The notes under the pieces were generated by a model. That model made no database searches. It saw nothing but the letters and a program-made list of their open reading frames with translations, and was not told where the DNA came from. From an uncultured Shinella sp. (GTDB taxonomy: Bacteria; Pseudomonadota; Alphaproteobacteria; Rhizobiales; Rhizobiaceae), in the NCBI RefSeq assembly GCF_946479415.1, contig NZ_CAMLFY010000059.1:1-25544 (forward strand): 25,544 bases of DNA, in the 5' to 3' direction. The position numbers and the translations under genes were made by a program. The first letter of the stretch is position 1, and each line of letters opens with the position of its first letter. Of the stretch, positions 7,995 through 17,275 are shown one piece after another.

Positions 7995-8804
7995 TCAGCC
8001 CTTGCCCCGGTTCGGCGAGGACAGCGCCCGATCGCTGTCGGCGGCAATGAAGTCGAGAATATGCATGACCGGAGCACTCGCCGCATAGTCGTCGCGAATC
8101 GCGGCCGCATTGGTGCGGATGGAGCCTTCGCCTTCGAAAATCTGCTTGAAGGCGCGGCGCACCTCGTGGATGACAGCCTTCTCGATGCCCGAGCGGCTCA
8201 TGCCGACGACATTGAGACCACCGAGAATGCCCGGATTGCCGTTCAGCATGCCATAGGGAATGACATCGTAGGAGACCGCCGAGAGGCCGCCGATGAACGC
8301 CTGGCGGCCGATGCGGGTGAACTGGTGCACGGCCGAGCCGCCACCCAGGATGACACGGTCCTCGACCACGACATGCCCGGCCAGCATCACATTGTTCGAC
8401 ATCACGATATGGCTGCCGAGAATGCAGTCATGCGCCACATGGGAATTGGCAAGAAAGAGGTTGTTGTCGCCGATGACGGTCTTTCCGCCCCCCTCGGTCG
8501 TGCCGGTATTGACCGTTACGCCTTCGCGGAAGGTGCACTTCTCGCCGATGGCGAGCGTCGTCTCCGCGCCGTCGTGATGCAGGCTCTGCGGATCGCCGCC
8601 GACGACGGCGTTGGAGAAGACGCGGCAGCCGCGGCCGACAACCGTACGGCCCGTGACGACCGCATGCGCAAGAAGCTCCACGTCATCATGAAGAACGACC
8701 TTCGGCCCGACATAGGAGAAGGGTCCGACGACGACGTTCTCACCGATGACCGCTCCGTCTTCCACAACGGACAGCGGATGGATCTTCGCGCTGGCAGAAA
8801 TCAT
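7995..8804 (-). CDS. lpxA: UDP-N-acetylglucosamine O-acyltransferase (LpxA)
   Basis: LpxA transfers a 3-hydroxyacyl chain from ACP to UDP-GlcNAc, the first step of lipid A synthesis, in the cytosol. The 269 residues begin with left-handed beta-helix hexapeptide repeats ([23 protein letters not shown] and onward), and the C-terminal helical domain starts near residue 190. Catalytic His125 is visible in [11 protein letters not shown]. Residue 173, the chain-length ruler in E. coli LpxA, is Gly by direct count, which would allow a long acyl chain; this is an inference. The gene starts 2 nt after the fabZ stop, with AGGAAGA as ribosome-binding site, and is followed closely by lpxI. Confidence 0.97.
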   Translation of the reverse strand: MISASAKIHPLSVVEDGAVIGENVVVGPFSYVGPKVVLHDDVELLAHAVVTGRTVVGRGCRVFSNAVVGGDPQSLHHDGAETTLAIGEKCTFREGVTVNTGTTEGGGKTVIGDNNLFLANSHVAHDCILGSHIVMSNNVMLAGHVVVEDRVILGGGSAVHQFTRIGRQAFIGGLSAVSYDVIPYGMLNGNPGILGGLNVVGMSRSGIEKAVIHEVRRAFKQIFEGEGSIRTNAAAIRDDYAASAPVMHILDFIAADSDRALSSPNRGKG

Positions 8805-8806
8805 TT

Positions 8807-9274
8807 TCAGGCGTCTTCCTTTTTCACGATCATCGCGCCGATATCAGCTTCCGCGACAAGTTGCCCATCAACTTTTGCATCGCAATGAAACTTCCAGATA
8901 TTGCCGCGCTGCTTCTGCTTGACGACATGGAACTCGACGCGGTCGCCGGGAACGACCGGCTTGCGGAAACGGGCATTGTCGATCGTCATGAAGTAGACGA
9001 GGTTCGATCCGGAGCGCGACTTGCGTGCGCAGATCGCGCCCGCCGTCTGCGCCATGCCCTCGATCAGCAGCACGCCCGGCATGATCGGATGATCGGGGAA
9101 ATGCCCCATGAACTGGGGTTCGTTCGCAGTGACATTCTTGATGCCGATGGCCGATTCGTCGCCATCGATCTCGATGATCTTGTCGACGAGCAGGAACGGA
9201 TAGCGGTGGGGAAGCAGCGTGAGGATCTCACGCAAATCAGCCACGCCGAGCGTCGCCTTGGTTTCTTCACTCAT
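8807..9274 (-). CDS. fabZ: (3R)-hydroxyacyl-ACP dehydratase FabZ
   Basis: FabZ dehydrates beta-hydroxyacyl-ACP in type II fatty acid synthesis and competes with LpxA and LpxD for the same hydroxyacyl-ACP pool, which explains its place between their genes. The 155-residue protein carries the hot-dog fold core [13 protein letters not shown] and the active-site stretch around [12 protein letters not shown], with His58 and Glu72. The frame is open further upstream, but ATG 9274 is chosen because AAGGGGGG precedes it and the length then fits the family. The start overlaps the end of lpxD by 8 nt (9267-9274), so translation is likely coupled. Confidence 0.96.
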   Translation of the reverse strand: MSEETKATLGVADLREILTLLPHRYPFLLVDKIIEIDGDESAIGIKNVTANEPQFMGHFPDHPIMPGVLLIEGMAQTAGAICARKSRSGSNLVYFMTIDNARFRKPVVPGDRVEFHVVKQKQRGNIWKFHCDAKVDGQLVAEADIGAMIVKKEDA

Positions 9275-10334
9275 CGTTGCCCCCCTTCTTCTGGACTCGA
9301 GTGCTGGAACGCATGGCGATCTCCGCCATGTCGCGCAGGAAATCGCGCATCGGGCGGGCCGGAACGCCGCCGTATTTCTCGCCCGCCGGAATATCGGCGA
9401 CGACACCGCTCATGGCAGCGATCTGCACGCCGTCACCGATGGTGATATGGCCGTTGATGCCGGACGCACCGCCGATCATGACGCCATCCCCGATACGCGT
9501 GCTGCCGGCAATGCCGACCTTGCTGACGATGCCGCAATGGCGGCCGATGCGCACATTGTGACCGACCTGAACCTGGTTGTCGATCTTCGTGCCCTCGCCG
9601 ATCACGGTATCATCCATCGTGCCGCGGTCGACCGTCGTATTGGCGCCGATCTCGACATTGTCCTGAATGATGACGCGGCCGATCTGCACGATCTTGATCA
9701 TACCGGGCTTGAGCCCGGGGGCATAACCAAAACCGTCCTGCCCGATCCGCGCACCGGGATGGATGATGACATTGTTGCCGATGAGTGCGCACTGGATGGT
9801 GGCGCCCGCCGCAATGGTACAGTCGCGCCCGATCTTCACATTCGCACCGATGATCGCACCGGCGCCGATATGGCTGCCCTCGCCGATCTCCGCACCCTTG
9901 CCGATGACGGCCATGGGCTCGACGGAAACACCAGGCTCCAGGCGTGCTGCGGGATCGATATAGGCAGCCGGCGAAATCGAGGCGGCGGCGGAAGTGATCG
10001 GCTCCGGACGCATGGCGGAGGGATACAACAGTTCCCCGGCCCGCGCGAAATCGGTGTGTGGACGCTTCGAGATGAGAACAGCGATGTGAGCGGGAATCAG
10101 GGACGCCAGTGCGCGGTCGCAAAGGATCGCCGTCGCCTCGCTCGTCTCAAGCTCGGTGCGAAACTTACGCGAAAGAATATAGCAGAGATCGCCCTCTTTC
10201 GCCCGATTGACGGGCGAAACGCTGTGCACGATGCGGTCGGCATGCGCCGCATCAGCAAGTTCCGCCCCAAGCGCATCGGCAAGGTCACCCAGACGAAGTC
10301 CGTCGTGGGGCGGAAAAAACCGGGTATGCTCCAT
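9267..10334 (-). CDS. lpxD: UDP-3-O-acylglucosamine N-acyltransferase (LpxD)
   Basis: LpxD adds the N-linked hydroxyacyl chain to UDP-3-O-acyl-glucosamine, the third step of lipid A synthesis. The product is about 355 residues: an N-terminal uridine-binding domain (about 1-105), a long run of hexapeptide repeats of the left-handed beta-helix (from [15 protein letters not shown]), and a C-terminal helix ([12 protein letters not shown]). The catalytic histidine is in [14 protein letters not shown] 10334 is chosen over the TTG at 10340 because GGAG stands 8 nt before it. The protein ends in a Lys/Gly-rich tail ([10 protein letters not shown]) whose codons double as the fabZ ribosome-binding site. 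It follows bamA after 50 bp. Confidence 0.96.
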   Translation of the reverse strand: MEHTRFFPPHDGLRLGDLADALGAELADAAHADRIVHSVSPVNRAKEGDLCYILSRKFRTELETSEATAILCDRALASLIPAHIAVLISKRPHTDFARAGELLYPSAMRPEPITSAAASISPAAYIDPAARLEPGVSVEPMAVIGKGAEIGEGSHIGAGAIIGANVKIGRDCTIAAGATIQCALIGNNVIIHPGARIGQDGFGYAPGLKPGMIKIVQIGRVIIQDNVEIGANTTVDRGTMDDTVIGEGTKIDNQVQVGHNVRIGRHCGIVSKVGIAGSTRIGDGVMIGGASGINGHITIGDGVQIAAMSGVVADIPAGEKYGGVPARPMRDFLRDMAEIAMRSSTRVQKKGGNDE

Positions 10335-10344
10335 CGGCAAGACT

Positions 10345-10374
10345 CCAGAACGTCCGTGTTCTCTGAGGTTCTGG
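10345..10374 (-). promoter_or_regulatory. Inverted repeat between bamA and lpxD
   Basis: CCAGAAC (10345-10351) and GTTCTGG (10368-10374) are perfectly complementary with a 16-nt loop; an alternative pairing GAAC-N6-GTTC competes on the left side. It fills most of the 50-bp spacer and includes the GGAG of lpxD in one arm, so it could tune lpxD translation or mark an mRNA processing site. There is no T-run, so it is not an intrinsic terminator. Confidence 0.35.
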
Positions 10375-10384
10375 ACGGCCGTCG

Positions 10385-12721
10385 TCAGAACTGCGTCGCG
10401 ATACCGAACTTGAAGCGCTGCGTCTCGTCAAACTCTTCCTTCTTGATCGGAATAGCATAGTCGAAGCGCAGCGGACCGAACGGCGAAGCCCAGATCACAC
10501 TGGCGCCGACGGAAGCGCGCAGGCTCATGTCGGTGCCCTTGACCTTGTCGGCAGCCACAGTACTGACGTCGTTGCCATACAGCGTGCCGGCATCGACGAA
10601 GACTGCGCCACGGAAGCCGGAGTCACGCGCAATACCCGGGATCGGGAACGATGCCTCGGCAGAAGCCGTGAAATAGGTCGTGCCGCCAAGCGAGTCACCC
10701 GTAGACGTCGCACGTGGGCCAATACCACCCGATTCGAAGCCGCGAAGATCGTTGGCCGACAGCGTGAACTGATCGTAGACGCGTGTGGTGCCGAAGCCCC
10801 ACATATGACCGCCGCCGACGGCAAGCGAACCGATAACGTCAGCATCCTCCATCAGCGTGTGGAAGTAACGGGCCTTACCGTAGATCTTGTAGTATTCGGA
10901 ATCGCCGCCGAGACCGGCAACTTCCTGCGTGATCTGGGCAAAGATACCATCGCGCGGCAACGTGCGATCATCGATCGTGTCATAGGTCAGGCTATGCGCG
11001 ACGGCAGAGCGAACCCAGGGGCCGTTGTTGACGACGTCCTGATAGGGCGAGGACAGTTCGGTCAGATCGCTGGAATTGTAGTCCAGGCGCGTATAATTGT
11101 AGCGGAGCGTCGTCGAGAGGTCTTCCGTGATCGGCGCGGTTACGCGCAGGCTGAAGCCCTTCGTGTTGAGCGTGTAATAGTCTTCGCTATCGTCCTTGTT
11201 GCTGAAAATGTCGAAACCGGCAGCAAGGCGGTAACCGAGGAAATAGGGCTCGGTGAACGACAGGCTGTAGTCACGCGAATTGCGACCCGTACCTGCGGCA
11301 ACACGGATGTACTGACCGCGGCCGAGGAAGTTCTTCTCTTCGATCGAGGCTTCGATCTTGAAGCCGCCGCTCTTGCCCGTCTCGTAGCCGGCGCCGATAC
11401 CGAACGAACCGGTCGACTGGTCCTGAACGTCGACAACGAGAACGACGCGGTCGGACTGGCTGCCCGGCGCGGTCGTGATGTTGACCGACGAGAAGTAACC
11501 GAGCGCTTCCAGACGGCGCTTGGCGCGCGTGATGACTTCCTGGTTGAAGGCGTCGCCTTCACCGATATCGAACTCGCGGCGGATGACGTAGTCGCGCGTG
11601 CGGCTGTTGCCGCGGATTTCGATACGCTCGACATAGGCGCGCTCGCCCTGATCGACGAGATAGTCGACGGCGATCGTGCCATTGCCGAGGTCGCGGTTAC
11701 CGCGCGGCGTCACGCGGGCGAACGGATAGCCGGCAGCAGCGACGCGCTGGGAGATCGCGGACATCGTGTCCTGCACGTCCTTCGCGCGGTACGTCTTGCC
11801 TTCGCGGGTCTCGACGAGACCCTTCAGCTCTTCCGGATCGATGCCATCGACGGTCGATTCGACGTTGACGCCACCGAAGTTGTAGCGCTGGCCTTCATCC
11901 ACCGTGAAGGTGACGACATATTCGTTCGAGGCTTCGTCCAGCACGGCTTCCGACGAGACGACGCGGAAGTCGGCATAGCCGTTGTTGAAGTAGAACTGGC
12001 GCAGCGATTCTTCGTCGGCGCGCAGCTTCTCTTCGCTGTAGACGTCCTTGCGGGTCAGGAACGACAGGAAGTTCGACTTCTTGGTGACGATGACGGCCTG
12101 CAGGCGGCCATTGCTGTAGGCCTGGTTGCCGACGAAATTGATCTGCGAAATCTTCGTGCGGTCACCTTCATCGACGACGAAGGCGAGGTTCACGCGACCG
12201 TTGCCGAGCGGATAGGTCTGCGTGGTGACGGTGGCATCGCTGCGGCCGATCGAGGCATAGGCGTCGCGGATCGTCTGCTTGTCGGCCTCAATGGCCGTTT
12301 CGCTATACGGGCCGAGGGACTGCGAACGCAGGAGACCGACGAGCTTTTCGTCCTTGATCTTCTTGTTGCCGTTGATGACGACCTGATTGATCAGCTGGTT
12401 TTCATTGACGGTGACGACGAGCGTGCTGCCGGAAACCGAGATCTTCACGTCCGAGAAATAACCGGTCGCAAAGAGGCGGCGCACAGAAGCGTCGATATCC
12501 GAATTCGAGAAGCTCTTGCCCGGCACGATGGTGACGTTGGCCTTGACCGTTTCGGCGCTCACACGGTCCGCACCGCGGACCTGGATGCTGCGGATCGTGG
12601 CCGCTTCCGCGACGGATGCGGAGACAAGCGTGGCAAAAGAGCCGCCCGTGACAACCATACTGGCCGACAATGCAACGGCCGACACGGCGTTCAAAAAGTT
12701 TGAACCAGCTTTCATCTTCAC
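10385..12721 (-). CDS. bamA: BamA, outer-membrane protein assembly factor
   Basis: BamA is the Omp85-family core of the BAM complex that folds beta-barrel proteins into the outer membrane. The 778-residue precursor has a signal peptide ending near SVAEA|ATIRS, then five POTRA repeats (about residues 42-425, opening ATIRSIQVRGADRVS), then a C-terminal 16-strand barrel. The L6 loop motif is seen as LRGFE, and the last residue is Phe (GIATQF), the usual beta-signal. The GTG at 12721 has AAGG at 6 nt and is chosen; ATG 12715 (MKAGSNF), 12 nt from AAGG, is the alternative. It lies 233 bp downstream of rseP and just upstream of lpxD, without a skp gene between. A 632-residue open frame on the opposite strand is a shadow. 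Confidence 0.96.
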   Translation of the reverse strand: MKMKAGSNFLNAVSAVALSASMVVTGGSFATLVSASVAEAATIRSIQVRGADRVSAETVKANVTIVPGKSFSNSDIDASVRRLFATGYFSDVKISVSGSTLVVTVNENQLINQVVINGNKKIKDEKLVGLLRSQSLGPYSETAIEADKQTIRDAYASIGRSDATVTTQTYPLGNGRVNLAFVVDEGDRTKISQINFVGNQAYSNGRLQAVIVTKKSNFLSFLTRKDVYSEEKLRADEESLRQFYFNNGYADFRVVSSEAVLDEASNEYVVTFTVDEGQRYNFGGVNVESTVDGIDPEELKGLVETREGKTYRAKDVQDTMSAISQRVAAAGYPFARVTPRGNRDLGNGTIAVDYLVDQGERAYVERIEIRGNSRTRDYVIRREFDIGEGDAFNQEVITRAKRRLEALGYFSSVNITTAPGSQSDRVVLVVDVQDQSTGSFGIGAGYETGKSGGFKIEASIEEKNFLGRGQYIRVAAGTGRNSRDYSLSFTEPYFLGYRLAAGFDIFSNKDDSEDYYTLNTKGFSLRVTAPITEDLSTTLRYNYTRLDYNSSDLTELSSPYQDVVNNGPWVRSAVAHSLTYDTIDDRTLPRDGIFAQITQEVAGLGGDSEYYKIYGKARYFHTLMEDADVIGSLAVGGGHMWGFGTTRVYDQFTLSANDLRGFESGGIGPRATSTGDSLGGTTYFTASAEASFPIPGIARDSGFRGAVFVDAGTLYGNDVSTVAADKVKGTDMSLRASVGASVIWASPFGPLRFDYAIPIKKEEFDETQRFKFGIATQF

Positions 12722-12779
12722 TACTTACCTTCGTTTCAACGTCCCGGCGGGCGTGCACCCGAGTCCGGTCACGTTTGCC

Positions 12780-12808
12780 GTTTTAACCGCTTTTGCCATA
12801 CAAGCAAG
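12780..12808 (-). promoter_or_regulatory. Candidate bamA promoter
   Basis: On the minus strand CTTGCT (12808-12803), 17 bp and TAAAAC (12785-12780) resemble a housekeeping promoter about 60 nt upstream of the bamA start. It lies just downstream of the palindromic structure at 12823-12887. Weak matches; inferred only from spacing and similarity. Confidence 0.3.
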
Positions 12809-12822
12809 GTCACGCGTTAATT

Positions 12823-12887
12823 TCTGTTTACTTCAATTCAAACCGTGGCCCGAAGGCCACTACCTGAGTTTCATTACGGTAAACAGA
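12823..12887 (-). repeat. Nested 65-nt palindromic structure upstream of bamA
   Basis: An outer perfect 9-bp inverted repeat TCTGTTTAC / GTAAACAGA (12823-12831, 12879-12887) encloses a perfect inner hairpin GTGGCC / GGCCAC (12845-12850, 12855-12860). Read on the minus strand, the inner loop is TTCG closed by C-G, the unusually stable cUUCGg tetraloop. A further 4-bp AAAC/GTTT helix can form between them. It lies between rseP and the candidate bamA promoter. It may terminate rseP transcripts, be part of a structured RNA, or be a small palindromic repeat. The other part of this spacer has only a 5-bp hairpin after the rseP stop (12936-12949). Confidence 0.55.
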
Positions 12888-12954
12888 CCCTTAGCATTCA
12901 CGCTTGCGGCAGGCGGCTCCCCTTATATTCCTCTTCCGGCGAAAGCCGGCACTC

Positions 12955-14088
12955 TCAGCCCAGAAGCATCGAAATATCGTTCCAGGTCGCAAAGACCATC
13001 AGCATGAGCACCAGCGCCATGCCGATGCGAAATGCGATCTCCTGCGCCCCAGGCCCGACAGGTCTGCCCCGGATTGCCTCCACCGCATAGAACATCAGAT
13101 GGCCGCCATCAAGTACCGGAACGGGCATCAGGTTCAAAAGTCCAATGGAAACAGACAGAACGGCGGCAAGCTGCAGCACGGCGGCAACACCGAGCGTCGC
13201 CATCTGGCCGGAAGCCTGCGCAACACGGATGGGACCGCCGAGCTGATCGGCCTTCATGCGGCCGCTGATGAGGTTCGACAGATAGTCGAACGTACCCGTC
13301 ACGATATGCCAGCTCTGAAGCACGCCCTGCCCCACGGCTTCCAGCGGGCTGTATTCGACGACGCGGAAATTGCCGGTTTCCTGGTTGGTGACGATACCGA
13401 TCAGGCCGAGCTCGATCTTGTTGCCGAACTGGTCGGTGATCTCCGTGCGCTGCGGCGTCATCGGCAGGTCGAGATCCGCACCGTCGCGGCGCACGGTCAC
13501 GGTGATCTTCAGCTCGGGCCGCACGCTGACATAGCGGCGCACATCGTCGAAGGTCGCGACCGGATTGCCGTCGAGCGCCACGAGAAGGTCGCCGGGGCGC
13601 ACGCCCGCAGCTTCCGCAGCGCTGCCGGGACGAACCTCCGCGACGATCGGGTCGGCGACCTGCCGGCCGTAGATGGAGAACATCACCGCGAAGATCGCGA
13701 TGGCGAGGATGAAATTGGCGATGGGGCCGGCCGCGACGGTGATGGCACGTTTCCACAGTGCAGCGCCAAGGAAGGTGCGCTTGCGCTCGGCCTCCGGCAG
13801 CGCGGCCAGCGCGTCATAGTCCGGAATGGAGGCCGCGTCCTCGTCGCCGAGAAACTTCACATAGCCGCCGAGGGGAATCGCCGAGAGCTTCCAGCGGGTG
13901 CCATGCCTGTCGTTGAAACCGATGATTTCAGGCCCGAAGCCGATGGAAAACGCCGTGATGCCGATTCCCGACCAACGACCGGCCAGATAATGCCCGAGCT
14001 CATGGATGAAGACGATGAGCGTCAGCACGATCAGGAAGGGAACGATATAGCCCGTCAGGAAGGCGACGGAGCCAGTCAGCATGTCCAT
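12955..14088 (-). CDS. rseP: RseP-type site-2 intramembrane zinc metalloprotease
   Basis: RseP cuts transmembrane anchors such as anti-sigma factors inside the inner membrane and so controls envelope stress responses. The 377-residue protein has the zinc motif HELGH (His29, Glu30, His33) in the first membrane helix, a second helix near GPIANFILAIAIFAV, one PDZ domain (about residues 128-205, E. coli has two), and the C-terminal active-site motif NLMPVPVLDGGH, whose Asp completes the zinc ligands. The start ATG 14088 has a weak GGGG ribosome-binding site; ATG two codons later is possible. It lies 37 nt after cdsA and upstream of bamA, the usual envelope cluster order. The single PDZ domain is common in alphaproteobacterial members. 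Confidence 0.94.
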   Translation of the reverse strand: MDMLTGSVAFLTGYIVPFLIVLTLIVFIHELGHYLAGRWSGIGITAFSIGFGPEIIGFNDRHGTRWKLSAIPLGGYVKFLGDEDAASIPDYDALAALPEAERKRTFLGAALWKRAITVAAGPIANFILAIAIFAVMFSIYGRQVADPIVAEVRPGSAAEAAGVRPGDLLVALDGNPVATFDDVRRYVSVRPELKITVTVRRDGADLDLPMTPQRTEITDQFGNKIELGLIGIVTNQETGNFRVVEYSPLEAVGQGVLQSWHIVTGTFDYLSNLISGRMKADQLGGPIRVAQASGQMATLGVAAVLQLAAVLSVSIGLLNLMPVPVLDGGHLMFYAVEAIRGRPVGPGAQEIAFRIGMALVLMLMVFATWNDISMLLG

Positions 14089-14125
14089 GGTTCAGTCCCC
14101 AGTCTTTCGTGAATACGGGCGCGGT

Positions 14126-14959
14126 TTACGGGCCGAAAAGAAACACGCCTGCTGGCGCATTGGCAGCCCCTGACACGATCGCATCGCCAAGGGCAATGAG
14201 GAACGCGGCGAAGCAGGCGAAAACAAGGCCGTCGACGCGGTCCATGACCCCGCCATGGCCCGGAATGAGACGGCTGGAATCCTTCACGCCTAACCGGCGC
14301 TTGATGAAGGATTCGAAGAGATCGCCGATCTGGCTGCAAACGGACAGGACGAGCGCGATCACCGGGATCCACAAGCCGTTCAGCGGGAAGAAGGACGCAT
14401 GCACGAGCGTGCCCGCGATGACGGCCGAGACAGCTCCGCCGATGGCGCCGGACCAGGTCTTGCCGGGCGAGATCGGCGGCGCCAGTTTCGGGCCGCCGAT
14501 GGCGCGTCCGACGAAATAGGCCAGAATATCGGTCGCCCAGACGACGGCGAAGATGAAGATCATCGCGGCGAAGCCTTCGCCGGTGTCGCCCCTTATGGCG
14601 GCGAGCGAAATGGCCGTGAGGCCCGAATAGACGATGCCGCCTGCAAGCCAGCCATTTTTCGTAACGGCAAGGGCATAGACGATGCCGAGAACGGTCGCGG
14701 TGATGAGCACCGGCAGCGCCAGTTCATCGAAACCGAAGATGACGAGACCGGCAATGCCGGCGACGGTCGCCCAGCCGAAGGCGTTGCCGCGAAAATCCGA
14801 ATCGGGAAGCCGCGTGATCGTCGACCATTCGTAATAGACGAGAACGGAGATGGCCGCGGCCAGCAGGCGGAAGGCAAAGCCGCCGTACCATGTGGCCGCA
14901 AGAACCAAGGCGGCAAGCACGATGCCGGAAATGATGCGCAGGCGAAGTTCAGTCTGCAT
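14126..14959 (-). CDS. cdsA: Phosphatidate cytidylyltransferase (CdsA)
   Basis: CdsA makes CDP-diacylglycerol from CTP and phosphatidate, the branch point for all phospholipids, in the inner membrane. The 277-residue protein has about seven or eight hydrophobic helices. The complete family signature lies at residues 217-241: SFIKRR, then VKD, then PGHGG, ending DR. The start ATG overlaps the uppS stop by one base (TGATG), so translation is coupled. It is followed by rseP; no dxr gene lies in between, unlike in many other Proteobacteria. Confidence 0.95.
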   Translation of the reverse strand: MQTELRLRIISGIVLAALVLAATWYGGFAFRLLAAAISVLVYYEWSTITRLPDSDFRGNAFGWATVAGIAGLVIFGFDELALPVLITATVLGIVYALAVTKNGWLAGGIVYSGLTAISLAAIRGDTGEGFAAMIFIFAVVWATDILAYFVGRAIGGPKLAPPISPGKTWSGAIGGAVSAVIAGTLVHASFFPLNGLWIPVIALVLSVCSQIGDLFESFIKRRLGVKDSSRLIPGHGGVMDRVDGLVFACFAAFLIALGDAIVSGAANAPAGVFLFGP

Positions 14960-15705
14960 CAGGAACCAACCGCAAGTGTGGCGGCAGGCTGCAGGCCGCC
15001 GAAACGGCGTTCACGCGCCGCATAGCGCGCCAAGGCCGCACGAAAGGTGTCGCGTGAAAAGTCCGGCCAATATTCGGGAACGAACATGAGTTCGGCATAG
15101 GCGGCCTGCCAGAGCAAAAAGTTCGACAGACGCTCCTCCCCGCTGGTGCGGATGATGAGGTCGGGATCGGGAATGCCGGCCGTGTCGAGCGAGGCGCCGA
15201 TCCGCTCGGAGGTCAGCTGCGCTGGGTCGAGACGACCGGCCGCGACCTCCTCGGCGAGCTTGCGCATGGTGCGGGCGATCTCGTCTCGGGAGCCGTAGTT
15301 GAAGGCGATGACAAGCGTGATGCCGGAATTGCCGCGCGTCGTCTCCTCGGCTTCGAGAAGCAGCGGCAGAATGTCGCTCGACAGATTTGCCCGGTCGCCG
15401 ATGACGCGGATGCGGACATTCTGCTTGTGCAGCACGGCAAGGTCGCGCCGGATGAAGGTCTTGAGCAGCCCCATGAGGTCGGAGACCTCGCTTTCCGGCC
15501 GGTTCCAGTTCTCCGAGGAGAAGGCGAAGAGCGTGAGATAGGAAACGCCGCATTCGGCCGCCGTCTTCACGGCCTCGCGCACCGCCTCGACACCCTTGCG
15601 GTGCCCCATGGCGCGCGGCAGGCCGCGTGCGTTCGCCCAGCGTCCGTTGCCATCCATGATGATGGCGACGTGTGCCGGTACGGTGCTGGGCGAAAGCTGG
15701 TTCAT
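14959..15705 (-). CDS. uppS: Undecaprenyl diphosphate synthase (UppS)
   Basis: This cis-prenyltransferase builds the C55 lipid carrier for peptidoglycan and O-antigen from farnesyl-PP and isopentenyl-PP. The product is about 248 residues. Motif [14 protein letters not shown] holds catalytic Asp18; FSSENW and the C-terminal [15 protein letters not shown] and [12 protein letters not shown] are also family signatures. ATG 15705 is preferred to the TTG at 15711 because GGA stands upstream at a suitable distance. It is 41 nt downstream of frr and overlaps cdsA by one base. Confidence 0.96.
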   Translation of the reverse strand: MNQLSPSTVPAHVAIIMDGNGRWANARGLPRAMGHRKGVEAVREAVKTAAECGVSYLTLFAFSSENWNRPESEVSDLMGLLKTFIRRDLAVLHKQNVRIRVIGDRANLSSDILPLLLEAEETTRGNSGITLVIAFNYGSRDEIARTMRKLAEEVAAGRLDPAQLTSERIGASLDTAGIPDPDLIIRTSGEERLSNFLLWQAAYAELMFVPEYWPDFSRDTFRAALARYAARERRFGGLQPAATLAVGS

Positions 15706-15746
15706 GGGCAATCCGGAAAAGAGAAAAAATGCAGGTGGCGCACGCC

Positions 15747-16307
15747 TTAAACCTGCATGATTTCCTTTTCCTTCTCGGCAAGCAAGCGATCGACGTCCAA
15801 AATCGTCTCGTCCGTCATCTTCTGCACCTTTTCGGATTGGGCGCGGCTCAGGTCCTGACCGATATCGCCATCCTTTTCGGCTTTCTTAAGGTCGTCCATG
15901 CCGTCGCGGCGCACGTGACGGATCGCGACCTTCGCCTTTTCGGCATAGTCATGCGCGACCTTGACGAGCGACTTGCGGCGCTCTTCGTTGAGCTCCGGCA
16001 GCGGAATGCGCAGGTTCTGGCCGTCGATGATCGGGTTGAGGCCGAGATTCGATTCGCGGATGCCGCGTTCGACGGCACCGACCATGCCCTTGTCCCAGAC
16101 GGAGACGGACAGCATGCGCGGCTCGGGAACCGAGATGTTGGCGACCTGGTTGAGCGGCACGCGCGAACCATAGGCCTCGACCTGTACCGGATCGAGCACG
16201 TTGGCCGAGGCGCGGCCGGTGCGCAGCGACGCGATGTCGTTCTTGTAGGCGGTGATCGCGCCATCCATGCGGCGCTTCAGTTCCTTAAGGTCGATACCTT
16301 CACTCAT
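15747..16307 (-). CDS. frr: Ribosome recycling factor
   Basis: RRF splits the post-termination ribosome together with EF-G. The frame is open further upstream, but ATG 16307 ([16 protein letters not shown]) has GGGAG at 7 nt and gives 186 residues, the normal length. The three-helix-bundle and small beta domain pattern is visible, with conserved [27 protein letters not shown] and the C-terminal [19 protein letters not shown] stretch. It lies 58 nt after pyrH and before uppS, the typical bacterial order. Confidence 0.97.
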   Translation of the reverse strand: MSEGIDLKELKRRMDGAITAYKNDIASLRTGRASANVLDPVQVEAYGSRVPLNQVANISVPEPRMLSVSVWDKGMVGAVERGIRESNLGLNPIIDGQNLRIPLPELNEERRKSLVKVAHDYAEKAKVAIRHVRRDGMDDLKKAEKDGDIGQDLSRAQSEKVQKMTDETILDVDRLLAEKEKEIMQV

Positions 16308-16365
16308 CGGAATACTCCCATTGTCATAAGACGGCTGCACGCAACGGGCGTGCGCCGATCCAGAA

Positions 16366-17088
16366 TCAGTTGTCGGTTACGATGGTCCCGCGTCCGCCAC
16401 CGGTCAATATTTCGGCGAAACCACCCTTTTCATGAATGGAGAAGACGATGATCGGGATGGAGTTTTCGCGCGCGAGCGCAACCGCCGCGACATCCATGAC
16501 GGCAAGGCCTTTTTCAAGCACTTCGCTGTGCGTCAGGCGGTCGAAACGGGTTGCATCGGGATATTTCTTGGGATCGGCGGAATAGATGCCGTCGACCTGC
16601 GTGCCCTTGAAGATGGCTTCCGCGCCCATTTCGGCGGCGCGAAGGGCGGCGGCGCTGTCGGTCGTGAAGAAAGGGTTGCCCGTGCCGCCGGCGAAGATCA
16701 CCACACGGCCGAGCGACAGGTGATAGAGCGTCGCGCGCTGCGAGAAGCTTTCGCAGATTTCCGGCATGGCGATGGCCGAGAGCACGACCGTGTCGATGTC
16801 GAGCTTGCGCAGCGACGTGGCGAGCGCCAGCGCGTTGATGACGGTCGCCAGCATGCCCATGTGGTCGCCGGTGACGCGGTCGCCGCCCTTGGAGGCCACG
16901 GCCACGCCGCGGAAGATGTTGCCACCGCCGACGACGACGCCGACTTCGACGCCAAGCGCGCGGGCTTCGGCAATGTCGGAGGCGATGCGGTCCGCCACGG
17001 CGACATCGATGCCGAAGCCTTGCGAGCCCATCAGCGCCTCGCCGGAGCATTTCAGCAGAACACGTTTGTAGATTGGCTTGGCGGTCAT
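16366..17088 (-). CDS. pyrH: UMP kinase (PyrH)
   Basis: PyrH phosphorylates UMP to UDP in the cytosol, feeding nucleotide and UDP-sugar (lipid A, peptidoglycan) synthesis. The 240 residues match the hexameric bacterial amino-acid-kinase-fold enzyme: KCSGEALMG near the N-terminus, [26 protein letters not shown] and [15 protein letters not shown] 17088 is chosen from a longer open frame because CAGGAG stands 5 nt before it. The leader up to tsf (17089-17275) is hairpin-rich: the tsf terminator at 17221-17246, GCCGCC/GGCGGC at 17127-17150 and GCGC-GTA-GCGC at 17154-17164. Confidence 0.97.
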   Translation of the reverse strand: MTAKPIYKRVLLKCSGEALMGSQGFGIDVAVADRIASDIAEARALGVEVGVVVGGGNIFRGVAVASKGGDRVTGDHMGMLATVINALALATSLRKLDIDTVVLSAIAMPEICESFSQRATLYHLSLGRVVIFAGGTGNPFFTTDSAAALRAAEMGAEAIFKGTQVDGIYSADPKKYPDATRFDRLTHSEVLEKGLAVMDVAAVALARENSIPIIVFSIHEKGGFAEILTGGGRGTIVTDN

Positions 17089-17220
17089 TGTCGCTCCTGA
17101 ACTCGTGAACCTGCTCACCCGATCCGGCCGCCGGGCAAAACCGGGGCGGCTTCGCGCGTAGCGCAGCCATGGCCGCAGAGAAATTTCGGGGCAGGCATAT
17201 CGGCAAGCCGGATACACGAA

Positions 17221-17246
17221 GGGCGCCGCGTTGTCACGCGGCGCCC
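17221..17246 (-). terminator. Terminator or attenuator after tsf
   Basis: A perfect 10-bp GC stem GGGCGCCGCG / CGCGGCGCCC with a 6-nt loop starts 29 nt after the tsf stop. The sequence after it on the minus strand (TTCGTGTAT) is only weakly T-rich, so partial read-through into pyrH is likely. Confidence 0.7.
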
Positions 17247-17275
17247 CATTGTTTTCCCAAACAGGAATAGGAAAA

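Noticed and set aside
10805..12703. A 632-residue open frame opposite bamA.
   Set aside because: The pattern of Asp/Val/Arg/Ala runs reflects the complementary strand of bamA; there is no domain and no ribosome-binding site context.
12936..12949. A hairpin CCGGC-GAAA-GCCGG just after the rseP stop as terminator.
   Set aside because: The stem is only 5 bp and is followed by a purine-rich stretch on the minus strand, so it is not a convincing terminator.
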